Shown: piece by piece, positions 55,201 to 62,064 of the stretch
Position numbering within the stretch: position 1 is the first letter of the stretch
How the letters are laid out: the number at the start of each line of letters is the position of its first letter
Assembly (NCBI RefSeq): GCF_008035925.1
Contig: NZ_CP036264.1
Span: forward strand, 1,461,409-1,525,408
DNA length: 64,000 nt
Direction of reading: 5' to 3'
Source of the DNA: Stieleria maiorica
GTDB taxonomy: Bacteria > Planctomycetota > Planctomycetia > Pirellulales > Pirellulaceae
Notes under the pieces: generated by a model
Databases searched by the model: none
The model's input: only the letters and a program-made list of their open reading frames with translations
What the model was told of the DNA's origin: nothing
Program-made: the position numbers and the translations under genes

Positions 55201-57437
55201 TCTCGTGGGTCCATGTGCTGGACATGCAACGCTTGATTCAGTGGTTTTCGCCATCTGCCAAGGACACCTGCGCGGCAATGTGGGTGGATTCCCCGCATCC
55301 GAATGTCTACCGATTTGCCGTCGCCCACAACATTGCCCGTCTGAACATGATCGATGACGAAGCGACATCCGAGGTCCGTTCGGTTGAAGCGGCCCTGGTG
55401 CGTTTTTTGCAGCACGGGACCGATCGCGATTCCACCTCGCGTTTGTCGGCATCGGTGGCACTCGCACGGCGTGGGAATTGGATCGGGTTTCCGATCCTGT
55501 TGTCACATCGGCTTTCAAAGGAGTTTGGAAAGCCATACGACCCACTGGAATCCATGCCGGAAAAGTTCTGCCCCGACGAGCTTGTGGTCGAAGTGACTCA
55601 GTCGCTGCTGATGGCGGGACCCAAGGCGGTTGCGGAGACGACTATCGCGTCGCTGGTCGATTTCTATCGAAGCAGCGAAAACGTCGTTGCCGCGGGGCGT
55701 TTGGTCATGCGTGAAGCGATCAACGAGAACGTTCGTCAAACAGCGGCTCAATTGATGCGCAGCGACGTCCATCGCCAAGCCAAGCTGCGCCGGATCGCAA
55801 CCGTGTTTCAACGCGGCGTCCGGCTCGGACGCGAGCTGACCGGAAGATTATTCACAATCGAAATGATCGGCGGGTCCGATTTCGGTTACACCCGATTGAA
55901 CGCCGACCGTGTGTCTATCAATCCGATGCCGCTGCTTAACGGAACGGCCAATGCCGAAGACATTGTTGAAGGGTTGATTCTGCACGAACTCGGTCATCAC
56001 CTTTACCACCGAGGCGAGCAGCAGCAGGCGGTTTGGGAGCGAGCCGATTCGATGGGGATGGGCAAGCTGTTGAATCTGGTGGCCGACGAACACCTGGAAC
56101 GCAATCTCCGCGCGCTCGATCGGTCTTACGGCGACCAGTTGAAACGTTTGGGGGCCTATGCGTTCAATCGAAGCGCAAAGGAATTCGATGTGGACTATGT
56201 CTTGAACCTGCTCGGCCGGCACATCGCGGCGGTCTTTCAAATGCATCCGCCTGGTGTCGCCCGCAATCCCGCTTGTTTGCGCGTTCGCGGTGGAGCGTTG
56301 TTGCAGGAACTGGAACGATCGGGGAGCAGTTTTTCGCGGTTCTTTCGTGCGCTGCGTCTGGGGTTGGGGAATCGACACGATGATCCCAAAGTCGCCGAGG
56401 GGCTGGCACTGTTTGACAAGGGGTTTCGCAAGTTGCAGATGCCACAATTGTTGGAGATTTGCAAACGTCTGCGTGAAATCTTTGGCGATGAAGCCTGTAT
56501 GCAACGTTGCCTGTCGGTCGACGATTTGATTTCCGACCCCGATGGCGACGTGGTCGTCAAAGCTGATGGTCTGTCCAATGACGAACTGCAGTCGGAAATT
56601 CAACGCATACATCGAAAGCCGAGCGAGTCGTCGGAGTCTGGCGGCAGCGGGGGTGTCCGTGCGATCAACGTCGGTGAGGACGTGCAATTCGATTTGATCA
56701 CCCAGATTCGTCGTTTGCCGTTTCATCCGGCGACGTATCAACCGTACGCCCGACAAGTTGCCGCCACTTCCAGACGGTTTCGCGGTTTCCTGCGAGATCT
56801 CGGGCTCAGTAATGTGCGATGTCCGCGACGGATCCGGGGGCGTCAGGTCGACGGGGCGAGTCTAAAGCAGCTCGTGATCAAGGGTGATCCGCGGGTGTTG
56901 GTGGCACGCGAGATGCGTTATCACAACGATCTGTTCTTGTCGGTTGTCGTCGACTGCAGCGGGTCGATGGAATTCGGCGACAACATGTCAAAGGCAAAGT
57001 TGTTTGCCGCCATGATGGCCGAAGCCTGTCGTGAACTCGAGGGCGTCGATTTGCGTCTGTTCGGATTCACCGACGCGGAGATCTATGACGCCGGCGATGC
57101 ACGTCGGCCAGCGGTCGCGGAACTTCGGCCCGGCGGTGGGAACAACGATGCCGCCGCTTTGTGGCACGCGGCGGAGGTGGCATCAAAGTCCAAACGCAGT
57201 GCCAAAGTGGTGGTGATGATCAGCGACGGCTTGCCCACCGAATGCAGCACCGAAGCACTCAAGGCACTGGTCGCTCGTCTGTCGCGTCGTCGGGATCTGG
57301 TTTGCGCCCAAGTCGCCGTGCAATCGTTGGAAGAAGTTTGTTTTTCACATTACATCGAGTTGACCGACGCGGACACAATGGTCTCCGTCCAACGCTTCGG
57401 CGCGATCGTCGCCAGACTGGTCAAAAGCATTCTGTAA
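52215..57437 (+). CDS. Giant HEAT-like / zinc-metallopeptidase-like / VWA-domain protein
   Basis: A 1740-aa protein without signal peptide or membrane helix. Residues 1-~1190 are helical, HEAT-like repeats (LARHADPGVRRATLKTFAGC; FHRRSEVRRDAVAIAMGG). About 1190-1500 hold a metallopeptidase-like part with LILHELGHHLYHRG (H1257, E1258, H1261), followed by LVADEHLERNLRAL, where a third metal ligand could sit. The C-terminal ~170 residues are a VWA domain: VVVDCSGSM gives the D-x-S-x-S MIDAS (D1580, S1582, S1584), then GGNNDAAALWHA and VMISDGLPTE, resembling the CobT chelatase VWA. A CobS/MoxR-like ATPase gene starts 10 nt downstream. Such AAA+/VWA pairs remodel or insert metals into partner proteins. 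The true function is unknown. Confidence 0.85.
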   Translation: MRDLDLWLALGDSDSVADLAIQIDALAHAPLHRRTPFFARLLPLARHADPGVRRATLKTFAGCDGLRVRRECVVALDDEAPEVVSTALDVIASAPRRSTWAHALFHRRSEVRRDAVAIAMGGGSQGRPQAHDADLSLFLLADVDSQGVVVDHLDELQLDHVPFHLLIDLHRTGHLDDGIARRLVLRSSVDDLLIFIREGLSADSSKPDVGWLIDLFWEAGDLNDVEYTSSRFPRGVFASLCESIAAKRGWWLDQDFVLLCQDIARQRGHWNLEIARICVLDMAQEAAWLYEKILPADVFRTSMEVLYERGLARDEVSGTIVDQLLQLPFCRRPSGQLDLWTLGAILHLRRRDGFKRLLGIYKSSQIAAGFDEHPEESVRLFSYPGATRQRSDLIEAVFARRRKDPLAVAVMMCALPADGLAFAARLTAHETVKALRALAELCVRQGWSVSANKSAAISHQLSRRFFVGDTLHHDAFATFLNQWLQGEWSSFGDVQDRLRDEIAVDSDHRVVRHCADFSVAVDVMTDVVRRMDTADIAKWIRETLPPATIARFLSLMPCCSGLSYALEIALAQELAGHADPAIARWAGDRVVIADRGTSHHQTLAEIDETSRMTPISDALAQEIRTAAPHRLESVVRPLGTGRRRGIAAAFADRADPVNHDERVWACVALLCSGDGIDDVAAGVARYSLDQDGIINAAANELTSLGDFANLGTLGLVVMYRWEAAAFAFAQRCMRKDDECIGWIRFADELVSKTLAHDVVQCLARVLALLIARDSPRATELLTESHLAAWLERLPTSGGKQAAGVLMRTFKAGLNPSAMAALRDRAAEILPNVSDELQFALRPWVDAADLGSMAITARVRKEPSSPDLASEIAECTDLQRLSDWLEDRNSGGVSDAAVRLVELGQAGIWSLVSTLTKPNPVRCVSMIAETIALWPTESIELLRELIDGDRPLPDSVRFLVALEALDAFGAENADAPGIPINATLDAVAQWLLRPCDVSWVHVLDMQRLIQWFSPSAKDTCAAMWVDSPHPNVYRFAVAHNIARLNMIDDEATSEVRSVEAALVRFLQHGTDRDSTSRLSASVALARRGNWIGFPILLSHRLSKEFGKPYDPLESMPEKFCPDELVVEVTQSLLMAGPKAVAETTIASLVDFYRSSENVVAAGRLVMREAINENVRQTAAQLMRSDVHRQAKLRRIATVFQRGVRLGRELTGRLFTIEMIGGSDFGYTRLNADRVSINPMPLLNGTANAEDIVEGLILHELGHHLYHRGEQQQAVWERADSMGMGKLLNLVADEHLERNLRALDRSYGDQLKRLGAYAFNRSAKEFDVDYVLNLLGRHIAAVFQMHPPGVARNPACLRVRGGALLQELERSGSSFSRFFRALRLGLGNRHDDPKVAEGLALFDKGFRKLQMPQLLEICKRLREIFGDEACMQRCLSVDDLISDPDGDVVVKADGLSNDELQSEIQRIHRKPSESSESGGSGGVRAINVGEDVQFDLITQIRRLPFHPATYQPYARQVAATSRRFRGFLRDLGLSNVRCPRRIRGRQVDGASLKQLVIKGDPRVLVAREMRYHNDLFLSVVVDCSGSMEFGDNMSKAKLFAAMMAEACRELEGVDLRLFGFTDAEIYDAGDARRPAVAELRPGGGNNDAAALWHAAEVASKSKRSAKVVVMISDGLPTECSTEALKALVARLSRRRDLVCAQVAVQSLEEVCFSHYIELTDADTMVSVQRFGAIVARLVKSIL

Positions 57438-57447
57438 ACGTGGATTC

Positions 57448-58563
57448 GTGAATATGGAAAAATGGAACATCGATGACCTGTCAGTCGGCATGCTGGTCGA
57501 AGCCACGTTTTGGGCTAATCCGGTCCAAACGAGCGACTTTCGCTTTCGTGCAACGCATCTCGACGGGCGCCGTGCCCCGAAGGTGGTGCTTTGCGACGAC
57601 ATGCGGATCGTCCCCGGAACGCCGTGTCGTGTCAGAATCAAAGCGATCAAGAAACCGGCACGCGAGGATCGCGGTTCGATCGAAGTCGAGTTCGATCGTT
57701 TGATGGAGTTCCGGCTCGACGGCGTGTACCTGGATCCGGTGGTCTCCAAAAAACTTCAAGTGTTGTTGGAGAGCGGGCTGAACATCTTGCTGGACGGGCC
57801 CCAGGGATGTGGAAAGACGGTCACGGCGCGTTCGATCGCCCAGACTTTGGGGATGGAGTTTGTGTTCTTCAACTGTGGCGCGGTCATCGATGCCAGCGAC
57901 TTTTTGGCGACGATTCAAGTTCGCGCGTCGGAATCCGGATCACCCGTGACCGACTTTACCAAAACCGAGGTGTTGGAGGCACTGGAGGATGCCCTCGAAT
58001 CGCCGGAAAAGCGTTACCTGATCTTTCTGGACGAGTTGAATCGCTGTCCCGAAAGCGCCCGCAACGCGTTGATGCCCGCACTCGATTCATCCCGTCGACT
58101 CTTTCACCCGATCGAAAACCGGTTCATCCGAATCGGTGACAACGTTCAATTCGTCGCGGCGGTCAATCGTGGCGGCGAGTTTTCGGCAACCTTTGGGATC
58201 GACGCCGCCCAATTGGATCGATTCGCGCCGGTCCAAATGGATTACCTGCCCGCGGACGAGGAGGTGAAATTGTTGAAGTCGCGGCACCCCGAATTGAGTG
58301 AAGCGATCTTGAAACGGATCGTCTCGCTCGCGGCAAAAGTCCGTCAGGCGGCCGAGATTTCGGGCGGATTGTCGGTTCGTGCGACCGACGAAGTTTGCGT
58401 TTATCTGAAGCATCCCCTGTTTGCCGAGCAGCCGCACAAAGACCTGCCCGAGATATTGAAGTCGTCTTTCTGCGGCCGCTTCGCCGGACGTTGGGATGAC
58501 GTCACGACCGATGCCGGTGCCGTGTGGGCATTGATCCAGCGGGGGGCGACGAAAGAGGCTTGA
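57448..58563 (+). CDS. CobS/MoxR-like AAA+ ATPase with an extra N-terminal domain
   Basis: A 371-aa protein starting at GTG 57448 (or ATG 57454, two codons later). Residues 1-~95 form a beta-rich extra domain (VGMLVEATFWANPVQTSDFR ... RVRIKAIKKPARED) not usual in MoxR proteins. The AAA+ core follows: Walker A LDGPQGCGKTVTA, Walker B YLIFLDELNRCPESARNA, sensor-1-like FVAAVNRGGEFSATFGIDAA, and QLDRFAPVQMDYLP. The spacing and the A-x-L-D-R-F end match CobS and MoxR ATPases, which work with VWA partners. The partner is the giant VWA protein directly upstream (10-nt gap), so the two are almost surely one operon. Confidence 0.9.
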   Translation: MNMEKWNIDDLSVGMLVEATFWANPVQTSDFRFRATHLDGRRAPKVVLCDDMRIVPGTPCRVRIKAIKKPAREDRGSIEVEFDRLMEFRLDGVYLDPVVSKKLQVLLESGLNILLDGPQGCGKTVTARSIAQTLGMEFVFFNCGAVIDASDFLATIQVRASESGSPVTDFTKTEVLEALEDALESPEKRYLIFLDELNRCPESARNALMPALDSSRRLFHPIENRFIRIGDNVQFVAAVNRGGEFSATFGIDAAQLDRFAPVQMDYLPADEEVKLLKSRHPELSEAILKRIVSLAAKVRQAAEISGGLSVRATDEVCVYLKHPLFAEQPHKDLPEILKSSFCGRFAGRWDDVTTDAGAVWALIQRGATKEA

Positions 58564-58626
58564 TGGGCGGCGGGCAATGGTTCCCGATGGGACGGCGGGA
58601 CCACTTTTTTCTTCGTGAATGATCCA

Positions 58627-59229
58627 ATGACCGAATCGATTTCAAAAGTCGCCGAGCGCGCGGGGCAATTCTTCATGGGGCAATCACCGATTCATCAGGC
58701 GATGCTGCGTCTGACCAAAGCTCTCGGCGAAATGAAAATCCCCTTCGCGATCGCCGGCGCGATGGCTGCCAATGCCCATGGTCACCGGCGAACGACAGCC
58801 GATATCAATATCCTGCTCCGCGATGAGGATCTGCAGAAATTCAAGCAGCAGTACATCGGTCGCGGTTGGGTCAACAAATTCGAGGGTTCCAAGAACTTTC
58901 GCGATGCGGTGCGCGCGGTCGACATCGACGCGTTGATCGTCGGCGGTTACCCCGGCGACGGGTTACCCAAGCCGGTCGCCTTCCCCGAACCGGAACGCGT
59001 CTGGGAGGTCAAGGAAGACGGGATCCCGTTTGTTTCGTTGAAGACCTTGCTGGAGCTGAAACTGGCCAGCGGCATGACGGCTCCGCATCGGATGCAAGAC
59101 ATGGCTGACGTGATGAACCTGATTCGTGCCAACGACCTGCCCCAAGACTACGCCGAGACCCTGGAGCCCTACGTCGCCGAAAAGTTCGGCGAGTTGTGGC
59201 AGGCGGCTCAGATCAGCGACGAGCACTAA
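58627..59229 (+). CDS. Nucleotidyltransferase-fold protein (AbiEii/MNT-like)
   Basis: A 200-aa protein from ATG 58627 (GTG 58615 is an alternative). Residues ~30-80 give IPFAIAGAMAANAHGHRR and TTADINILL, resembling the G-G/S-x8-12-T-x-D-x-D start of nucleotidyltransferases, with Asn replacing the second metal Asp. A possible third acid is VDIDALIVG. The rest (FVSLKTLLELKLASG, HRMQDMADVMNLI) matches AbiEii-like toxins and related proteins. With the missing Asp, activity is doubtful. It begins 63 nt after the ATPase gene, on the same strand, so it may be the third gene of the module. The convergent sulfatase gene ends 2 nt further on. Confidence 0.75.
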   Translation: MTESISKVAERAGQFFMGQSPIHQAMLRLTKALGEMKIPFAIAGAMAANAHGHRRTTADINILLRDEDLQKFKQQYIGRGWVNKFEGSKNFRDAVRAVDIDALIVGGYPGDGLPKPVAFPEPERVWEVKEDGIPFVSLKTLLELKLASGMTAPHRMQDMADVMNLIRANDLPQDYAETLEPYVAEKFGELWQAAQISDEH

Positions 59230-59231
59230 AA

Positions 59232-60764
59232 TCACTCGTACGTCCACTTCAGGATCCAGGGGTCGTCAAACTCCTTTTGCATCGCCTTCAGTTTCGCTTT
59301 GTACTTCTCCAACACATCGGCGTGCCCCGCGCTGGTCGCCAGGTTGGTTGATTCGTTGGGGTCGGTCCGCATGTCATACAACTCGAATTCGGGACGCTGG
59401 ACGTAGCGTCCGACCGTCATCTGGCCGTAGGGTGCATCCTCGCCCTTGGCCAATTGGGCTTGCCAGCTGCTGGCGGCCCACAGATCCGAAGCGAACGGAT
59501 AGGGAAGCGGGTGGGCGATGTTCCAGATCAATTTGAAATCCTGGTCGCGGACGACACGCATCGGATAGTACATCTGGATCTCGTGAAATGTATGCGACGC
59601 CATGATGGTTTCATGGTGCGGTTGGTCGGGGTTGGCCAACACAGGCATCCAGGACTTGCCATGGTACGACACAAACGGTTTGTTTCCGTTGCGGTTTTCC
59701 TTGAGTGCCTCGCCACGCTGCTTCCAAAACTTGTTGGCGTTCAAGGGATTTTTGGGACCGTTGGTTTCGGGATCCAAGCCGCCGGCGAAGTCGAGCAGGC
59801 TGGGGGTGATGTCGATGTGGCTGACCAGTGATTCCGATTCAACACCTCGCTCGGGTTGATACGGATCGCGAACGACAAACGGGACCCGCAAACCGCCTTC
59901 GTAAACCGTCGTCTTTCCACCGGCAAACGCCATCCCGTGATCGCTTGTGAAGACGATCATGGTTTTGTCGTACAGGTCGGCTTCTTTCAAAATCTGGACC
60001 AGTCGTGCGACGCCGGCATCGATTCGCGAGCATGACTGGTAGTACTGAGCCAGCTCTTCACGCGTTTCGGGCGTGTCGGGCAAGAACGGAGGGACGGTGA
60101 CGTCGGCGGGATCAAAGAAGACTTCCTCGACGCCGGGAAAGGAGCCTCGATTCGGTTTGTTGCCGAACAGGTTGGGTTTCAATTCCGATTCGCTGGTCCG
60201 ATCGACCCCGCCGCCGCGGTGGGGGTCGGAGGTCCCAAAGTACAGGAGGAACGGGCGGTCATCTTCGTTGTCGGTCAGGAACGCCTTCGACGTTTCCGCC
60301 ATCTCGACCGCGTTTCGCGAGTTGGCGTTCAGGTAGGTTTCGAACTGATAAACCGTTTCCGGGGCGACGTGGTATTTGCCGATCTGGGCGGTGCGGTAGC
60401 CGGCTCGCTGCATCACCCGTGGCAAGGCGAGGGAGACGACGTCGTGAAAGGAGGCGAATTTGTGATAGTGATGCTGGTGTCCGAATTGTCCGTTACGGTG
60501 ATTGTGCAAACCGCTCATCACGACGCTGCGACTGGCGCTGCAGGAGGCGGTCGTCGCAAACGCGTTGCGAAAGACCATGCCGTCGGCGGCCAACGCGTCG
60601 ATCGCCGGAGTTTTCGCCGCGGTGTCGCCATAACACCCCAGCGTCGGGCTTTCATCGTCGGTGATGATGAAAATGACGTTCCGCTCGGCGGCGAGGCTGG
60701 CCGTTGTCAGCAGGAGTGACGAAGTGAAGACGGTGAGGAGGCAAAGCGAGATTCGGGCGAGCAT
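59232..60764 (-). CDS. Secreted sulfatase (arylsulfatase/heparan-type)
   Basis: A 510-aa protein from ATG 60764, with a signal peptide (LARISLCLLTVFTSSLLLTT, cut near SLAAE). The N-terminal metal site is IIFITDDESPTLG-like (NVIFIITDDES). The catalytic Cys75 lies in the TASCSASRSVVMSG signature, a C-x-A-x-R form matured to formylglycine. FTSDHGMAF and GKTTVYEGGLRVP are also family motifs. It cleaves sulfate esters, probably from sulfated polysaccharide, in the periplasm or outside. The start could be ATG 60809, but the signal peptide begins at 60764. No formylglycine-generating enzyme is in this window. Confidence 0.93.
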   Translation of the reverse strand: MLARISLCLLTVFTSSLLLTTASLAAERNVIFIITDDESPTLGCYGDTAAKTPAIDALAADGMVFRNAFATTASCSASRSVVMSGLHNHRNGQFGHQHHYHKFASFHDVVSLALPRVMQRAGYRTAQIGKYHVAPETVYQFETYLNANSRNAVEMAETSKAFLTDNEDDRPFLLYFGTSDPHRGGGVDRTSESELKPNLFGNKPNRGSFPGVEEVFFDPADVTVPPFLPDTPETREELAQYYQSCSRIDAGVARLVQILKEADLYDKTMIVFTSDHGMAFAGGKTTVYEGGLRVPFVVRDPYQPERGVESESLVSHIDITPSLLDFAGGLDPETNGPKNPLNANKFWKQRGEALKENRNGNKPFVSYHGKSWMPVLANPDQPHHETIMASHTFHEIQMYYPMRVVRDQDFKLIWNIAHPLPYPFASDLWAASSWQAQLAKGEDAPYGQMTVGRYVQRPEFELYDMRTDPNESTNLATSAGHADVLEKYKAKLKAMQKEFDDPWILKWTYE

Positions 60765-60912
60765 CGGAGGTTTGTGTGCGGGGCGGAAGGGGGGAACCGA
60801 AGGCTCCATATTCTAGTCGAATCCGCAGCGTCGAGTGGACGAGTGGCCGGCGGTGGTGTGGTTTCGACGTGGGCCGTTCGCTGACGCTTCCCGCTGGCAG
60901 GTGTTGGACGAT

Positions 60913-61170
60913 CTAAATCCCCATCTGCGCCAGCATGTCGGCGATGCGGCCGACCGTCCGAGTCAGTACCGGGTGCGATTCCTGGAACGCTTCGGTTTGC
61001 TCTTGCAACCGTTTGGCGAGCGACGCCGAATCCACTTCTTGTTCGTCCAGCGTGCTGGAGATCTCTTCGGCGGCCCGCCGCAGCCGCTCCGCCTCATCGG
61101 GCTCCAGGGTCTCGATCGACTCCAGGGCCGTGTGGAGTTGTCGGAGGGCTTCTTCGAGTTCGTTTCGCAT
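60913..61170 (-). CDS. DUF4404-family small coiled-coil protein
   Basis: An 85-aa protein, almost wholly helical and highly charged (LEEALRQLHTALESIETLEP; EAERLRRAAEEISSTLDEQE), ending HPVLTRTVGRIADMLAQMGI. Both the leucine spacing and the C-terminal L-x-x-x-V-x-x-I-A-D-x-L-A-x-M-G-I match DUF4404. Function unknown; likely cytosolic. It is near a REP-like palindrome and the CBS-domain gene. Confidence 0.75.
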   Translation of the reverse strand: MRNELEEALRQLHTALESIETLEPDEAERLRRAAEEISSTLDEQEVDSASLAKRLQEQTEAFQESHPVLTRTVGRIADMLAQMGI

Positions 61171-61225
61171 CGCTGGTTTTTATCTCGCCAAATCGCTCAT
61201 CACTGGTGGGCCCGAGGGGGCGGCC

Positions 61226-61303
61226 GCGGAAAAGGGGTCAGGTACCAAAAATGCGAAGCACCCTTCGGGCCATTTGGTTTTTGGTACCTGACCCCTTTTC
61301 CGC
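61226..61303. repeat. Perfect 26-bp inverted repeat (REP-like)
   Basis: The arms 61226-61251 and 61278-61303 are exact complements (core AAAAGGGGTCAGGTACC and GGTACCTGACCCCTTTT); the loop contains CGAAGCACCCTTCG, itself near-palindromic. It lies about 63-140 nt past the CBS-gene stop in the direction of its transcription and may also end that transcript. Confidence 0.9.
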
Positions 61304-61365
61304 TCGACAAACGCAACCCGAAAATTTAACGCTGACAAAGCACGAGGGGCCTGAATCCTATTAGA

Positions 61366-61848
61366 CTATTCTGGGAATGCGTCTGCAAACTCCCCCAGGA
61401 TATCCATGGTCGAAATGATCCCGACCAGACGGCCGTTGTCATCCAGTACCGGCAAATGATGGATTTGGTCCTTCAGCATCGTGCGAACGGCTTTCAGGAT
61501 GGTGGCCTTGGCGTCGACCGTGCAAACCGTTTCACTCATGAAGGATTGAATCGATTCGCTGCCCATGCTGTGGATCAATTTCTCGACCAAAAAGCGTTGG
61601 CTGGCCGGATCGGCATGGTCCAGTTCGTAGACGTCGTCGTCGACATCGCGGGTCATGTCCACCAAGTCCGATGTCGATAGGATTCCGACACAATGATCGT
61701 CGTTGTCGACCACCGGCAGCGTGGAGACACGATTCTCTTCCATCAGAATCAACGCTTCGTGAATCGTTCCGGCCGCGTTAATCGTGACCACATCGCGATT
61801 CATGATGTCTTTGATGGGGCGGGAATAAACATCTTGTTGGGCAACCAT
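61366..61848 (-). CDS. CBS-domain pair protein
   Basis: A 160-aa protein from ATG 61848 (MVAQQDVYSRP); AAGGGA lies 7 nt before it, and ATG 61851 is also possible. The first CBS unit is IMNRDVVTINAAGTIHEALI ... VSTLPVVDNDDHCVGILSTS; the second is FMSETVCTVDAKATILKAVR ... IHHLPVLDDNGRLVGIISTM. CBS pairs bind adenine nucleotides and regulate a partner. Here the protein stands alone, so it likely acts on another protein in trans. A 212-nt gap without a gene precedes it. Confidence 0.9.
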   Translation of the reverse strand: MVAQQDVYSRPIKDIMNRDVVTINAAGTIHEALILMEENRVSTLPVVDNDDHCVGILSTSDLVDMTRDVDDDVYELDHADPASQRFLVEKLIHSMGSESIQSFMSETVCTVDAKATILKAVRTMLKDQIHHLPVLDDNGRLVGIISTMDILGEFADAFPE

Positions 61849-62064
61849 CATTGTGTCCCTTGTGAGAAAAAACATCGACGTGAGCAGAACTCGTGATCGG
61901 CTCAATCAACAAGCCGTGATAAGCCATCGATGTCCGCACATCGCGTGCCAGCAGGCGGCAAAGATGAATGTTCGCTGTTTACAGCACAGATGCGTGCGTG
62001 GGTGTCACAGGCTGTGCGTCGAAGCCCGCTTTGCGATGAATCCGCTGAGCGTTTATGACGCACA

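Noticed and set aside
52357..57437. Many 80-300-aa open frames on both strands across the giant VWA gene
   Set aside because: They are shadows of one continuous 1740-codon frame with clear domains; none has its own family match or ribosome site.
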